From Mycolicibacterium frederiksbergense (GTDB lineage: Bacteria > Actinomycetota > Actinomycetes > Mycobacteriales > Mycobacteriaceae): a stretch of 64,000 nt of DNA. This document shows positions 34,798 to 44,588 of the stretch, piece after piece (the stretch's first letter is position 1; every line of letters starts with the position of its first letter). The notes below the pieces were generated by a model. That model was not told the DNA's origin. It searched no databases and was given only the letters and a program-made list of their open reading frames with translations. The translations under genes and the position numbers were made by a program. Location of the stretch: NCBI RefSeq assembly GCF_012223425.1, contig NZ_CP038799.1, positions 1,922,001 through 1,986,000 on the forward strand, in the 5' to 3' direction.

Positions 34798-36029
34798 AAC
34801 GTCGCATCCCCAAGGTCGCCGATCTGGCTCCACTGATGCAGTTCAAGAAGCCCGAGCTCAATGCCCGCACCCGCCGGCTTGCCGCGGCGCTGACCGTGGA
34901 GGATCTGCGCGCGATCGCCAAGCGCCGCACCCCCAGGGCCGCGTTCGACTACACCGACGGCTCCGCGGAGGCCGAGCTGTCGCTGGCGCGGGCCCGGCAG
35001 GCATTCCAGGACATCGAGTTCCATCCGGCGATCCTGCGGGACGTGTCCAAGGTCGACACCAGTTGCACCATTCTGGGCGGCCGTTCGGAGCTGCCGTTCG
35101 GGATCGCGCCCACCGGGTTCACCCGGATGATGCAGACCGAGGGCGAATACGCGGGCGCGCGCGCCGCCGCCCGCGCCGGTATCCCGTTCTCGCTGTCCAC
35201 CATGGGCACGGCATCCATCGAAGATGTGAAGGCCGCCAACCCGCACGGGCGCAACTGGTTCCAGCTCTACATGTGGAAGGACCGGGACCGCTCGATGGCC
35301 CTGGTCGAGCGCGCCGCCGCGGCCGGATACGACACGCTACTGGTCACCGTCGACGTCCCGGTCGCCGGGGCGCGGCTGCGCGACAAACGCAACGGCATGT
35401 CGATCCCGCCCGCGCTCACCGCGAACACGGTGCTCAACGCGATTCCCCGGCCGCAGTGGTGGATCGACTTCCTGACCACCGAGCCGCTGGCGTTCGCCTC
35501 ACTCGACCGCTGGTCGGGCACCGTCGCCGAGCTGCTCGACACCATGTTCGATCCGACCGTGACCTTCGAGGATCTGGCCTGGATCAAGTCGCAGTGGCCG
35601 GGCAAGCTGGTGGTCAAGGGCATCCAGACCGTGGCCGATGCACAGGCCGTCGCCGATCTCGGTGTGGACGGCATCGTGCTGTCCAATCATGGTGGACGCC
35701 AGCTCGATCGGGCCCCGATCCCGTTCCACCTGCTTCCCCAGGTCGCACCGGTGGTGGGTGATCGCACCGAGGTCATCCTCGACACCGGCATCATGTCCGG
35801 CGCCGATATCGTCGCCTCCATCGCCCTGGGCGCGCGCTTCACCCTCGTCGGACGCGCCTATCTGTACGGCCTGATGGCCGGCGGTGAAGCCGGTGTCGAC
35901 CGGATGATCGAGATCCTCTCCGACCAGATCTCACGCACCATGCGACTGCTCGGCGTCGCGTCCCTCGATGAGCTGGTGCCCGAGCACGTGACGCAGTTGC
36001 AGCGCCTGGTGCCGCGCCACATCACCTAG
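34794..36029 (+). CDS. lldD: FMN-dependent L-lactate dehydrogenase (alpha-hydroxy acid oxidising)
   Basis: This 411-residue protein is a TIM-barrel FMN enzyme of the lactate/glycolate oxidase family. [35 protein letters not shown] and SNHGGRQLD (catalytic His and Arg) are all present. It oxidises L-lactate to pyruvate. As the last gene of the rhamnose operon, sharing a four-base overlap with rhaB, it completes the route from L-lactaldehyde through lactate to pyruvate. Its stop overlaps the end of the convergent amiB gene by four bases. Confidence 0.9.
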   Translation: MKRRIPKVADLAPLMQFKKPELNARTRRLAAALTVEDLRAIAKRRTPRAAFDYTDGSAEAELSLARARQAFQDIEFHPAILRDVSKVDTSCTILGGRSELPFGIAPTGFTRMMQTEGEYAGARAAARAGIPFSLSTMGTASIEDVKAANPHGRNWFQLYMWKDRDRSMALVERAAAAGYDTLLVTVDVPVAGARLRDKRNGMSIPPALTANTVLNAIPRPQWWIDFLTTEPLAFASLDRWSGTVAELLDTMFDPTVTFEDLAWIKSQWPGKLVVKGIQTVADAQAVADLGVDGIVLSNHGGRQLDRAPIPFHLLPQVAPVVGDRTEVILDTGIMSGADIVASIALGARFTLVGRAYLYGLMAGGEAGVDRMIEILSDQISRTMRLLGVASLDELVPEHVTQLQRLVPRHIT

Positions 36030-37081
36030 CTCGGCCGGCCTGCGGTCACCACGACCGAGTCGGCCGACACCGATGCCCTCAACACGATCGGCGACCTGCC
36101 CGAAGGGCGTGAGGCGAGGACGCATTCGGCAACCGGTGCGATCAAGTGCCGCCGAATGGTGCGTCGAAGTCCGCGCGCACCGTAGACGGGATCGAAACCG
36201 CCGTCTTGTAGCAGGTCCAGGACGGCGGGATCCACCCTGAGCTCCACAGACTCCCGCGCGAGTCTGCCTACGACGATGTCCACTTCAAGGGCGGTCACCT
36301 GGCGGGCTGTTGCAGGTTGGAAAGCATCCATGACGACGGTTTCGTCGATGCGGTTGAAGAACTCAGGATCGAAAAAGCTCTCGACCGCATCGATGACGGT
36401 CTTCCGCGACCGCCCGGTGTGCATGCGGCGGGCCCTGCGGTACCACCGCCGTTCGTGACGCAGTTCCTCAGCCGCATCTCTTGAGCCGAGGTTCGACGTG
36501 ATGAAGACGTAGCTGTTGCGGAAAGAGATCGTCTCGCGGCCGTTGGCGAGTCGCAGCCAACCACTGTCCAACACGTGCAGCAGTGCGCGGATGACTGTGG
36601 GATCGGCCTTCTCGATCTCATCGAGCAGGACAATACCCGGCATGAACGGGTCGCCCTCGATCTTGTTCTTGTCGAACAGCGTGAACGATTCCTTACTGCC
36701 CGCGTATCCCGGTGGAGCGCCGGAGAACGATGCTGCATAGTGTTCCTGCGCCAGCGCCGCCATATCTATACGACAGAGATCGTCTGGGCCAGAACGTAGT
36801 TCCGCGGCAATCCGGCGAACAAGCTCGGTCTTACCGACCCCGGTAGGTCCGACGAGCAGGACGCTCGCCAACGGCCGACCGGGATCGGTGACCCCGGCCC
36901 GCGCGATCGCCACCGTACGGGCCACTGCCTCAAGCGCATCGGGCTGACCGAGTATCCGACCGCCCAACCTATCGAGGAAAGCCTGCTGATCGAAGCCCGC
37001 GGGGCCGGCAGTCATCACATCCTCGTCCGTGCACTCCCGCACCGCGTTCTGCTCGTGGTACATGTCGGTGAGGAACGGCAT
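36026..37081 (-). CDS. amiB: AmiB-like AAA+ ATPase of the amidase operon
   Basis: This 351-residue protein is a single AAA+ module of the ClpA/ClpB second-domain type: Walker [11 protein letters not shown], the pore-loop-like GYAGSKE, Walker [13 protein letters not shown], and a C-terminal small domain with [13 protein letters not shown]. In Pseudomonas aeruginosa AmiB is a chaperone encoded with the amidase amiE and is thought to help assemble or couple the amidase and the membrane channel. Here it follows amiE by eight bases, the same pairing. It lacks a Clp N-terminal domain and the first ATPase domain, so it is not a general ClpB. Confidence 0.88.
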   Translation of the reverse strand: MPFLTDMYHEQNAVRECTDEDVMTAGPAGFDQQAFLDRLGGRILGQPDALEAVARTVAIARAGVTDPGRPLASVLLVGPTGVGKTELVRRIAAELRSGPDDLCRIDMAALAQEHYAASFSGAPPGYAGSKESFTLFDKNKIEGDPFMPGIVLLDEIEKADPTVIRALLHVLDSGWLRLANGRETISFRNSYVFITSNLGSRDAAEELRHERRWYRRARRMHTGRSRKTVIDAVESFFDPEFFNRIDETVVMDAFQPATARQVTALEVDIVVGRLARESVELRVDPAVLDLLQDGGFDPVYGARGLRRTIRRHLIAPVAECVLASRPSGRSPIVLRASVSADSVVVTAGRPS

Positions 37082-37089
37082 ACGGATCC

Positions 37090-38127
37090 TTATGCCTCGG
37101 CGGTGTGCTCGACCGGCAGGGTGCCCACCCGACAGTCGGCAACACCCACGGTGTCGCGAGTGATGGATTCGACGACCTCCTGCGCCTTCTGCGCGTCGGT
37201 GACCCAGAGCTTGTAGAACTCAAAGGGGCAGTCGGCCACGCCTTTGTCACCGTCGCCGGCCGCATGCACGCCCGTGTAGCCGCGATGCAGGAGTTTGAAG
37301 AGGTGATTCTGCGACTGATCGTTCTGCCGTGCGTCACGGATCGCCGACAACGACAGCTGCGCGAACTGAATGCCGTACTCTTCCTCGCCGGTCTCGCCCA
37401 GCGTGCGACCGTCGAAACCGATGACCGCCGAGTGCCCGAAATACGAGTAGACGCCGTCGAACCCGGCCGCATTGGCCACCGCCACATAGCAATTGTTCGC
37501 CCACGCCATGGCCTTGGCCATCAGGACCTGCTGGTCCTTGGCCGGGTACATGTAGCCCTGGCATCGGACGATCAGTTCGGCGCCCTTCATCGCGCAATCG
37601 CGCCAGATTTCCGGATAGTTGCCGTCATCGCAGATGATCAGTGAGATCTTCATGCCCTTGGGGCCCTGGGTGACATACGTCGTGTCGCCGGGGTACCAAC
37701 CCTCGATGGGGCACCACGGCAGGATCTTCCGGTACTTCTGCACGATCTCGCCGGTGTCGTCGATGAGCACCAAGGTGTTATACGGCGGCTTGTTCGGATG
37801 ATCCTCGTGTCGTTCGCCGGTGATGGAGAAGACACCCCAGGTCTTCGCCTTGCGGCACGCGGCGGCGAAGATATCGGTCTCATCACCCGGAATGCTCGCG
37901 GCGGTGGCGTACATCTCGTCGGGGTCATACATGATGCCCTGAGTCGAATACTCGGGAAAGACAACCAGATCCATTCCGGGCAAGCCGGACTTCATGCCGA
38001 TGACCATGTCAGCGATCTTGCGGGCGTTGTCGAGGACTTCGTCCTTGTTGTGGAGTCTGGGCATTTTGTAGTTCACGACCGCCACTCCAACGGTGTCGGG
38101 ACTGGATGAGATGTCGCCGTGACGCAT
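37090..38127 (-). CDS. amiE: Aliphatic amidase
   Basis: This 345-residue nitrilase-superfamily enzyme has the length and sequence of AmiE. The triad is visible as Glu in VFPEYSTQG, Lys in YRKILPW and Cys in [20 protein letters not shown] (the nucleophile is the Cys before QGYMYP). It hydrolyses acetamide and other short amides to acid plus ammonia. AAAGGAG seven bases before the ATG at 38127 confirms the start. It is the third gene of amiC-amiS-amiE-amiB. Confidence 0.95.
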   Translation of the reverse strand: MRHGDISSSPDTVGVAVVNYKMPRLHNKDEVLDNARKIADMVIGMKSGLPGMDLVVFPEYSTQGIMYDPDEMYATAASIPGDETDIFAAACRKAKTWGVFSITGERHEDHPNKPPYNTLVLIDDTGEIVQKYRKILPWCPIEGWYPGDTTYVTQGPKGMKISLIICDDGNYPEIWRDCAMKGAELIVRCQGYMYPAKDQQVLMAKAMAWANNCYVAVANAAGFDGVYSYFGHSAVIGFDGRTLGETGEEEYGIQFAQLSLSAIRDARQNDQSQNHLFKLLHRGYTGVHAAGDGDKGVADCPFEFYKLWVTDAQKAQEVVESITRDTVGVADCRVGTLPVEHTAEA

Positions 38128-38183
38128 GGTTTTCTCCTTTTAGACGGTGCGGAACAGATTGGGGAACAGGGGGTTCTGTGAGA

Positions 38184-38807
38184 TCAGCCGTAGGCCGGCC
38201 GGGCCACCGACGATGTCTCCCGGGAGGTGGAACTGAGGAACTTGGCCAGGACGAGGAGCGCCGCGAGGCCGACAGCCCATCCCGCGGCGATTGTGCCCGA
38301 CGTCCGGTAACTCCCGGTGAGCGCGAGAAACGCCGGCAGCGCACACGTAGGGAGGCTCAGAAGGGTGACCGCCCAGCCCGTGAAACGGGTCAGTTCGTCC
38401 CGACGTAGGCCGAGCACCAGGAAAAACAGGAACCACAGGACTGCCCATGACAGCCAGATGACGCCGAACACGGGATCGGCGGAAAGCGTGAAGGACAGCA
38501 CCGAATACACCACCGCCGCGCCGGACACGAACAGCGAGAACCAACCCAGCCCTTCGGGTTCCAGACCGGTGAGGTTGACGATGCCGACGTAGAGATAGGT
38601 GAATCCGAAGAGGTACAGCCCGGAGGCTGCGAGCAGCGTACCCGTGTCGCCCGGGTTCTGGATGAGCATCACCGTGGGCACGACGCATTGAAGCCCGCCG
38701 ACGAACAGGTTGAGTACCGCCGCCGACCGTGCAGGCACCCGGCCGAGGAGCATGAGTCCGTTGACGAAGAGCACCGCGCCGACGTAGAGCAATCCGACGT
38801 TGTTCAC
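38184..38807 (-). CDS. amiS: UreI/AmiS-family amide channel
   Basis: This 207-residue membrane protein has six or seven hydrophobic segments starting VGLLYVGAVLFVNGLMLLG, the AmiS/UreI signature, and carries FTYLYVGIVNLTGLEPEGLGWFSLFV with the glycine and Trp residues lining the urea/amide pore. It lets amides or urea cross the membrane. The GTG at 38807, with GGGAGG seven bases upstream, is chosen over in-frame ATGs at 38846 and 38831. A perfect inverted repeat lies just upstream. Confidence 0.88.
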   Translation of the reverse strand: MNNVGLLYVGAVLFVNGLMLLGRVPARSAAVLNLFVGGLQCVVPTVMLIQNPGDTGTLLAASGLYLFGFTYLYVGIVNLTGLEPEGLGWFSLFVSGAAVVYSVLSFTLSADPVFGVIWLSWAVLWFLFFLVLGLRRDELTRFTGWAVTLLSLPTCALPAFLALTGSYRTSGTIAAGWAVGLAALLVLAKFLSSTSRETSSVARPAYG

Positions 38808-38825
38808 CGGGCGCCTCCCATTTGA

Positions 38826-38852
38826 TTTCATTTGGGTTATCTCCAAATGAAA
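38826..38852. promoter_or_regulatory. Inverted repeat in the amiC-amiS gap
   Basis: TTTCATTTGG and CCAAATGAAA are exact inverted copies separated by seven bases. The site lies 19 bases upstream of the amiS start, in an AT-rich patch. It may be a second operator of the MarR regulator giving amiS its own promoter, or an RNA hairpin controlling the downstream genes. Confidence 0.6.
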
Positions 38853-38903
38853 CTAAGTGAGGGACGCCACACTGTCAAGGGCGAAAACGCCTACCTCACA
38901 GCG

Positions 38904-39980
38904 TCAGTGCCGAGCAAGTGTGGTGAGCACGTCGAAATCGAATCCATCGGCGACGGCCAGATGCACCGGCTGCACCGTGAAATCCGGGTGAAACTCCACC
39001 GTGCCCCGAGGGCTCTCGTAAGCCATGCCCTCCGCCGGCGCCAAATCCGTCAACCGGCCGGCTCGATGGATCAGATTGGCGAGCAACTGCGGTCCCTCAT
39101 AACACGATTCGGCTATTCCACTGAGTGGCGGTGCTCCTGGACCATGCAGGTCTATGTAGCGGTCGAGAAGTTCCATCGAGCCGGCTCCGACCATCGATCG
39201 AAAGTACGAGGCCGCGACGAACAATCGGCGGGTGGCCTCGTCGCCACTGGCCAGCAACATACTTTCGTCCATCAGCGGACTGAATCGCACAAACGACTCG
39301 TCTGCGCCTTGCGCCGCGCAGGCACGGTTGAACTCCACCGCATCATGGCCGACCAGCAGCATCAGCACGGCGTCGCAACCCGAGCGGAGCGCAGCCCGAA
39401 CCACCTCTGCCATGTCGGCGCTGCCCAGGTCGACGAACCGTCCACCGACGATGTCCAGGTTCAGCTCACCGGCGTATCGCCGCACAGATGCCATCGAGGA
39501 TCGCGGCCACACATAGTCGTCGCCGACGATGAACCACCGCCGGATGCCGAGGTTGTCCCGCAGCCAGCGCAGCGCCGGCGCGATCTGACCATCCGGGGTC
39601 TCGCCGCAGCAGTAGATGTCGCGACGATCCTCGCCACCCTCGTACAACGCCGGGTACGCGTAAGGGACGCGGGCAGCAATCACGGGCGCCAGGGCGTTTC
39701 GAACCGAGGAGATGTGCCAGCCGCTGACCGCGTCGATGTGCCCCTTGGAGACGAGTTCACTTATCCGACCCGCGACGATGTCGGGCTCCGCGCCACCGTC
39801 CACGACCTCGATGGCGACCTCGCGACCGAGAACCCCTCCGGCTGCGTTCAGATCGTGGGCAACGAGCTGGCTTACCGCCTCACACGAGGGCCCGAAAACT
39901 CCTCCCGGCCCCTGCAGGGGAACGACCATGGCCAATCGCCACCGCTCGGCGTCGGTACCTGCCGGGTACGAGCCCGCCAT
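38904..39980 (-). CDS. amiC: AmiC-like amide-sensing periplasmic-binding-type protein
   Basis: This 358-residue protein is a type I periplasmic-binding fold protein of the AmiC/urea ABC-binding group (VPLQGPGGVFGPSCEA, GWHISSVRNALAPVI, PALYEGGEDRRDIYCCG). It has no signal peptide, so it is cytoplasmic, like Pseudomonas AmiC, which binds amides and controls amidase expression. Pseudomonas AmiC works with the antiterminator AmiR; no ANTAR gene is present here, and a MarR gene is divergent instead, resembling the acetamidase locus of Mycobacterium smegmatis. The ATG at 39980 has GAGGACAGGCGG upstream. Confidence 0.85.
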   Translation of the reverse strand: MAGSYPAGTDAERWRLAMVVPLQGPGGVFGPSCEAVSQLVAHDLNAAGGVLGREVAIEVVDGGAEPDIVAGRISELVSKGHIDAVSGWHISSVRNALAPVIAARVPYAYPALYEGGEDRRDIYCCGETPDGQIAPALRWLRDNLGIRRWFIVGDDYVWPRSSMASVRRYAGELNLDIVGGRFVDLGSADMAEVVRAALRSGCDAVLMLLVGHDAVEFNRACAAQGADESFVRFSPLMDESMLLASGDEATRRLFVAASYFRSMVGAGSMELLDRYIDLHGPGAPPLSGIAESCYEGPQLLANLIHRAGRLTDLAPAEGMAYESPRGTVEFHPDFTVQPVHLAVADGFDFDVLTTLARH

Positions 39981-40025
39981 CCGCCTGTCCTCACCTGTGC
40001 CATCGAGCCGATCAACTGCTATCGT

Positions 40026-40037
40026 TTCCAATTGGAA
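40026..40037. promoter_or_regulatory. Palindrome in the amiC/MarR divergent promoter
   Basis: TTCCAATTGGAA is a perfect 12-base palindrome midway in the 106-base gap between amiC and the MarR gene. It suits a MarR operator controlling both directions. Confidence 0.55.
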
Positions 40038-40086
40038 GTATTGCGCGCCGTGGGCGCGGTCGGCAAGGCGCAAGGAGATGTTTGTC

Positions 40087-40515
40087 ATGTCGGGTCCGGC
40101 GCTCGGCGGCCGAACGGGTAGTTCGGTGGCGGTCGCGATGCTCCGCGCGGCACGCCGGCTCGGTAGCGACCTCGAAGCCGAACTTCAACGCGCCGATCTG
40201 GGAATCGATCACTGGCTTGTCATCGATGTCCTCGCCGGCTCCGACGGCCTCACCATGGCCGACTTGCAGTCGGCGACGATGATTGCAGGCCCGACGCAGA
40301 CGCGGGTGGTCGACAAACTGGTGTCACGGTCACTGGCGTATCGCGAGGTCGACAAGTTCGACCGCCGCAAGGTACGGGTGTACGTCAGCACGCGGGGAGT
40401 TGCGCTTCACGCCGAGTTGCAGCCTGCCGTCGAGGCCGTGGAGCAGTCCTGGCTGGATGACCATGCCGACGAAATACGTGGCGGCATCGCCGCACACCAC
40501 GCTGACAAACCCTGA
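40087..40515 (+). CDS. MarR-family regulator (AmiA-like)
   Basis: This 142-residue protein has a winged helix with LTMADLQSATMIAGPTQTRVVDKLVSRSLAYREVDKFDRRKVRVYVSTRG, of which the recognition helix and the beta wing (DRRKVRVYV) are typical of MarR. It is divergent from amiC and is the first gene of a short operon with an FmdA-type amidase and an SDR. In Mycobacterium smegmatis a MarR-like protein, AmiA, represses the acetamidase operon, so this is the likely repressor here. AAGGAG nine bases before ATG 40087 sets the start. Confidence 0.8.
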   Translation: MSGPALGGRTGSSVAVAMLRAARRLGSDLEAELQRADLGIDHWLVIDVLAGSDGLTMADLQSATMIAGPTQTRVVDKLVSRSLAYREVDKFDRRKVRVYVSTRGVALHAELQPAVEAVEQSWLDDHADEIRGGIAAHHADKP

Positions 40516-40591
40516 CGTCGACTTTCTCTGCTCAACAACCGTTTTCACCACAAGTGTGGCGGCAACGGCGGGTTGCGACAAGGATGACGTG

Positions 40592-41605
40592 ATGGACCAC
40601 GTCACCTTCGTCCCGTCGCCCGAGCAGTTCGCGTTCACCTTCGGGGGCGCCGACCCGGTCATGCGGATCACGGCGCCGACGGTACTCACCCTGTGGACCG
40701 AGGACGCCTACGGTGGACGTATCACCAGTGCGGACGATGTGGCCAGCAGTGCGCTGGACACGGAGGACCTCAATCCTCAGACCGGGCCGTTCTGGATCGA
40801 AGGCGCCGAACCCGGCGACACCCTGGCCGTGCACCTGGTGGATCTGACGCCGGCGCGCAGCTGGGGCGCATCGACCCTGATCCCGTTCTTCGGCGGGCTC
40901 ACCAGCGTGCCGGTGAGCCCGACACTGCAGGAACCACTGCCCGAGCGCACCTGGATCTACGAATACGACTCGACGACAAAGACTGTCGGCTTCTCGGCAA
41001 AGGGTAGCAATTTCGAGGTGGCGCTACCCGCCAACCCGATGCTCGGCACCGTCGGCGTTGCCCCGGCTCGCCGCGAGGTGCGCACCTCGCTGGTACCCGA
41101 TGTGTTCGGCGGCAACATGGACACCCCCGAGATGACCGTGGGCGCCACCTGTTATCTGCGGGTGAATGTGCCCGGCGCCCTGTTCTCCCTCGGCGACGGG
41201 CACTACCGCCAGGGTGAGGGTGAGTCGTGCGGCACCGCCGTGGAGGGTGCGATGAACGTGACCGCGATCGTCGAACTCGTCAAGGGCGGTGGACCAGCCT
41301 GGCCACGGCTGGAGACCGACACCCACCTGATGTGCATCGGGTCCGGCCGTCCGCTGGAGGAGGCCTGGCGGGCCGGACAGGTCGAGATGATCACTTGGCT
41401 GGGCGAGTTGTACGGACTAGACCGGCTCGACGCCTACCAGTTGCTCACCCAGATCTCGTTGGCGCCGATCGCCAACGTGGTGGACACCAATTACAGCGCG
41501 GTGACCAAGATCGACAAGCGCCTGCTGCCCAGCGCGGCCGCCTACGGCGGCGTACACGACGAACTACGTTCCGCGGCAAGATCATTTGGAACCATCACGT
41601 ACTAG
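40592..41605 (+). CDS. Acetamidase/formamidase (FmdA/AmdA) family protein
   Basis: This 337-residue protein belongs to the FmdA/AmdA beta-rich amidase family: GPFWIEGAEPGDTLAVHLVDL, GNMDTPEMTVGATCYLRVNVPGALFSLGDGHYRQGEGESCGTAVE (metal-site residues in LGDGH and the Glu of GEGES). It hydrolyses formamide, acetamide or a similar amide with zinc. It is shorter than the roughly 400-residue acetamidase of Mycobacterium smegmatis. AAGGA seven bases before ATG 40592 fixes the start. With amiE it gives the locus two unrelated amidases. Confidence 0.85.
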   Translation: MDHVTFVPSPEQFAFTFGGADPVMRITAPTVLTLWTEDAYGGRITSADDVASSALDTEDLNPQTGPFWIEGAEPGDTLAVHLVDLTPARSWGASTLIPFFGGLTSVPVSPTLQEPLPERTWIYEYDSTTKTVGFSAKGSNFEVALPANPMLGTVGVAPARREVRTSLVPDVFGGNMDTPEMTVGATCYLRVNVPGALFSLGDGHYRQGEGESCGTAVEGAMNVTAIVELVKGGGPAWPRLETDTHLMCIGSGRPLEEAWRAGQVEMITWLGELYGLDRLDAYQLLTQISLAPIANVVDTNYSAVTKIDKRLLPSAAAYGGVHDELRSAARSFGTITY

Positions 41606-41617
41606 GGAAGGCTCAAC

Positions 41618-42370
41618 ATGGATCTCGGACTCACCGGTAAACGCTTCGCGGTCACCGGCGGTACCCGCGGCATCGGACGGGCGGTGGTGGAAGGGTTGAT
41701 CGCCGAGGGCGCCAAGGTCGCCTTCTGCGCGCGAACCTCCGAGGATGTGGCGCAGGCGCAGAAGGAACTGGGCGACGCCGCGCTGGGGTCGGCGGTCGAC
41801 GTGGGCGCCACCGCGACGCTGGCGGCGTGGGTGAATGCCACCGCCGAGACGTTCGGCGGCCTGGACGGCGTGGTGGCCAACGTCAGCGCGCTCGCCATCC
41901 CGGAGTCGGCGGAGAACTGGCGCACCACCTTCGAGGTGGACCTGATGGGCACCGTCGGCCTCGTAGACGCCGCACTGCCGTATCTGGAGGCCTCCGGCGC
42001 CGGGTCGATCGTGACGATCTCCAGCGTCTCCGGCCGGGAGGTGGACTTCGCGGCGGGCCCGTACGGGACGATGAAGGCCGCCATCATCCACTACACGCAG
42101 GGGCTGGCCTATCAGCTCGCCGGAAAGGGTGTGCGCGCCAACACTGTCAGCCCGGGGAACACCTACTTTCCCGGTGGGGTGTGGCCGTCCATCGAACAGA
42201 ACAACCCGGAACTGTTCGCCACCGCCCTGGCGCTCAACCCCACCGGCCGAATGGCCACCCCACAGGAGGTCGCCAACGCGGTGGTGTTCCTGTCCAGTGG
42301 GGCGGCGAGCTTCATCACCGGGACGAACCTGCTCGTCGACGGCGCCCTGACCCGCGGCGTTCAGTTCTGA
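41618..42370 (+). CDS. Short-chain dehydrogenase/reductase
   Basis: This 250-residue classical SDR has TGGTRGIGRAVVEGL (nucleotide loop), NVSAL in place of NNAG, Ser in SSVSGRE, and the catalytic Tyr-x3-Lys as PYGTMKAAI. It would oxidise or reduce a hydroxyl/carbonyl with NAD(P). It follows the FmdA-type gene by 12 bases. The first glycine-rich segment is intact, but the usual NNAG motif is altered. The substrate is unknown. It overlaps the end of the convergent P450 gene by 10 bases. Confidence 0.85.
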   Translation: MDLGLTGKRFAVTGGTRGIGRAVVEGLIAEGAKVAFCARTSEDVAQAQKELGDAALGSAVDVGATATLAAWVNATAETFGGLDGVVANVSALAIPESAENWRTTFEVDLMGTVGLVDAALPYLEASGAGSIVTISSVSGREVDFAAGPYGTMKAAIIHYTQGLAYQLAGKGVRANTVSPGNTYFPGGVWPSIEQNNPELFATALALNPTGRMATPQEVANAVVFLSSGAASFITGTNLLVDGALTRGVQF

Positions 42371-43542
42371 GCAGGCCCCAGCAACAACGGCAGCCGCGGC
42401 AGGCTGCAGGTCGGGGACGGCCAGGTGATTTCCGGGATGTAGCCGGGCGGCAGACGAAAGTCCGGAATGCGGGCCAGCCACTCGGTGACGACCAGCTTGA
42501 GTTCCATCCGAGCCAGGTGCGACCCGAGGCAACGGTGCGGTCCGCCGCCGAAACCCCAGTGCTTGTGCAGCTTTCCGTCCAGCACGAAGTCATCGACCGA
42601 ACAGCCGTCGCTGCCATCGCGGTTGATCGCCGCTATACACAACCGGACGTCGGCGCCGGCCGGAAGCGTCACACCCGCGACGGTCACCGGCCGGGTTGTC
42701 ACACGCCCCAGCACGGGTGCCGCCGGTTCCAGCCGGATCATCTCCTCCACGAACACCGCCACCTCGTCGGGGTTTTGCCGGAGCGAGCGTCGAAGCTCAG
42801 GCCGGCGCGCCAGTTCGACCATGGCCGCGCCGATGGTAGCGGTGACCGTGTCCAGACCGGCGAGCACAAACACCATGGACAGCCCGACCGCCTCGTTGTC
42901 AGTGAGCGGTTCGTCCGCATGTAGCAGGTCCGACAGAATGCCCGCGCATGGTTGATCCCGTTGCTGGGCCACGGATTCGGTCAGGTACGTGTACAGCTCG
43001 ACCGCCGGGGTGAGATCGACGCTGGACGGGTCGGCGGTGAGGCTGAGCGCGATGATCGCGTCCTTCCACCCGACCAGCCTCGCCCGGTCCTGTAGCGGGA
43101 GTCCGAACAGGGTGAGGAATACCTGTGACGGGTACGGGGTCGCCAGATCGGCCATCACCTCGCATTCATCCCGCTCGGCGATCTGTTCGATGATCTTCCT
43201 GGCCTGGGCCTGCAGGGACGGCAGGAGTGGGCCGAGGGTCTGTGGGCTGAAGTACTGGTGCAGGATGCGCCGGTACCGGGTGTGCTCCGGGGGATCGAAA
43301 CCGAGCGGCACCAGCGGGACCGGGCTGATCATGTCGTCATAGGCGATGCCGGACGAGAAGACCTCCGGACTGCGCAAGGCGCCGAGCACATCCTCGCGCC
43401 GGGTCAGGTAATACCAACCATCACCGCGCACGACGGGGCCGAGGCTGCGCAGCGCCGACCACCCCACCCCGCGATCGCGCGTCATCGGGAGATCTTCGTA
43501 CCGGATGTGTGGAAGCTCCAGATACTCCTGCGTATCGGTCAC
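42361..43542 (-). CDS. Cytochrome P450
   Basis: This 393-residue P450 has the I-helix AGLDTVTA, the E-x-x-R motif EEMIRLE, and the heme loop FGGGPHRCLGSHLA with the proximal Cys. It has no transmembrane anchor, as usual for bacterial CYPs. It is the last gene of the long minus-strand operon and its ATG overlaps the DapB-like gene stop by four bases (ATGA). A ferredoxin is not adjacent. Its substrate is unknown; the operon hints at a hydrophobic compound. Confidence 0.9.
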   Translation of the reverse strand: MTDTQEYLELPHIRYEDLPMTRDRGVGWSALRSLGPVVRGDGWYYLTRREDVLGALRSPEVFSSGIAYDDMISPVPLVPLGFDPPEHTRYRRILHQYFSPQTLGPLLPSLQAQARKIIEQIAERDECEVMADLATPYPSQVFLTLFGLPLQDRARLVGWKDAIIALSLTADPSSVDLTPAVELYTYLTESVAQQRDQPCAGILSDLLHADEPLTDNEAVGLSMVFVLAGLDTVTATIGAAMVELARRPELRRSLRQNPDEVAVFVEEMIRLEPAAPVLGRVTTRPVTVAGVTLPAGADVRLCIAAINRDGSDGCSVDDFVLDGKLHKHWGFGGGPHRCLGSHLARMELKLVVTEWLARIPDFRLPPGYIPEITWPSPTCSLPRLPLLLGPAQN

Positions 43543-44588
43543 GGCCGGACCAGTCCACGCGGCCGGACCAGTCCCAGGTCCAGATGGGTGACCCAGCCGG
43601 GTGTGGCGTCACAGACGGCGGGAATGGTGTTGATGGCCCCCATCGCGGTCCAGTCATAGCCCGGATGGGTCATTGCCCCGTCGGTCCTGGTGACCCCCTT
43701 GAGGGTCAGTTCGGTCGGCGGATCCCCGTCGATGACGATCTCGTAGCGGGTCTCGCCCCAGTCCCACGGCGGATCGAGTTTGTCCGGACCCGCGGTGACA
43801 TAGATGGCGTGGAAGACGATGAGTGGCCGGCCGTTCACCCACGCCGTCCATTCGTGTCGCTGCGCGGCGACCGTGCCGACCGCGATCGCACCCTCGTCGT
43901 GCGCGATGGTGTCGCACGCCGTCGCGACCTCGATCTCGGCGGCCGTCACCTCGTCGATGGTGACACCGAGGCCGTCGGCGATCATGTACATCGACTGCGC
44001 GAAGAACGGCAGTCCGAGCCCGAGAATCGTCGGCTCGGCGAGGAACGTGTCCTTGTCCTTGCCGAACCCCATCCAGTCGATATGGTCCAGTGGCGCATCC
44101 TTGATGACGTCGACGACCTCGTAGACCTGGATGCTGTCGATCCTGCTCATCACCCGGGCCAAGGTGAGCGGAAGGACATCTCCGGCAAATCCGGGGTGGA
44201 TGCCGCCGCCATGAAACGAGGTGCCACCGTCGGTGCACGCGGCGCTTATCTGTTCGCCGGGAACCGCGAAATCCGGTGACGGATAGAAGAACCCACTGGT
44301 GGTGACGACGTTCTTGCCGGAGCGCAGTATTCGGCAGACGGTGGCGACGTCCATGATGATCGGGGTGTAGAACACGCAGTCGGCATCGAGGGCAAGGATG
44401 GCGTCGACATCGTCGGTGGCCATGACTCCGGTGGGCCCGATGCCGACGATCTCGCCGGCGTCCATACCCACCTTCTCCGCGGAATGCACCAGCACCCCGA
44501 CCAGGTCGAACACCGGGTTGTCGGCGAAATGCCGCACACCGACCTGTCCGACATCGCCGGTCATCCACTGGATCACCCGATAGCTCAT
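43539..44588 (-). CDS. DapB-like NAD(P)-dependent dehydrogenase, copy 2 of the operon
   Basis: This 349-residue protein starts MSYRVIQWMTGDVGQVGVRH, a Rossmann GxxGxxG-like loop, with the VGIGPTGVMATDDVDAILALDADCVFY pattern of the mycobacterial 2,4-diaminopentanoate dehydrogenase-related family. It overlaps the preceding paralog by four bases (ATGA) and the next P450 gene by four bases. The two paralogs may form a heteromer or perform consecutive steps. Confidence 0.8.
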   Translation of the reverse strand: MSYRVIQWMTGDVGQVGVRHFADNPVFDLVGVLVHSAEKVGMDAGEIVGIGPTGVMATDDVDAILALDADCVFYTPIIMDVATVCRILRSGKNVVTTSGFFYPSPDFAVPGEQISAACTDGGTSFHGGGIHPGFAGDVLPLTLARVMSRIDSIQVYEVVDVIKDAPLDHIDWMGFGKDKDTFLAEPTILGLGLPFFAQSMYMIADGLGVTIDEVTAAEIEVATACDTIAHDEGAIAVGTVAAQRHEWTAWVNGRPLIVFHAIYVTAGPDKLDPPWDWGETRYEIVIDGDPPTELTLKGVTRTDGAMTHPGYDWTAMGAINTIPAVCDATPGWVTHLDLGLVRPRGLVRP

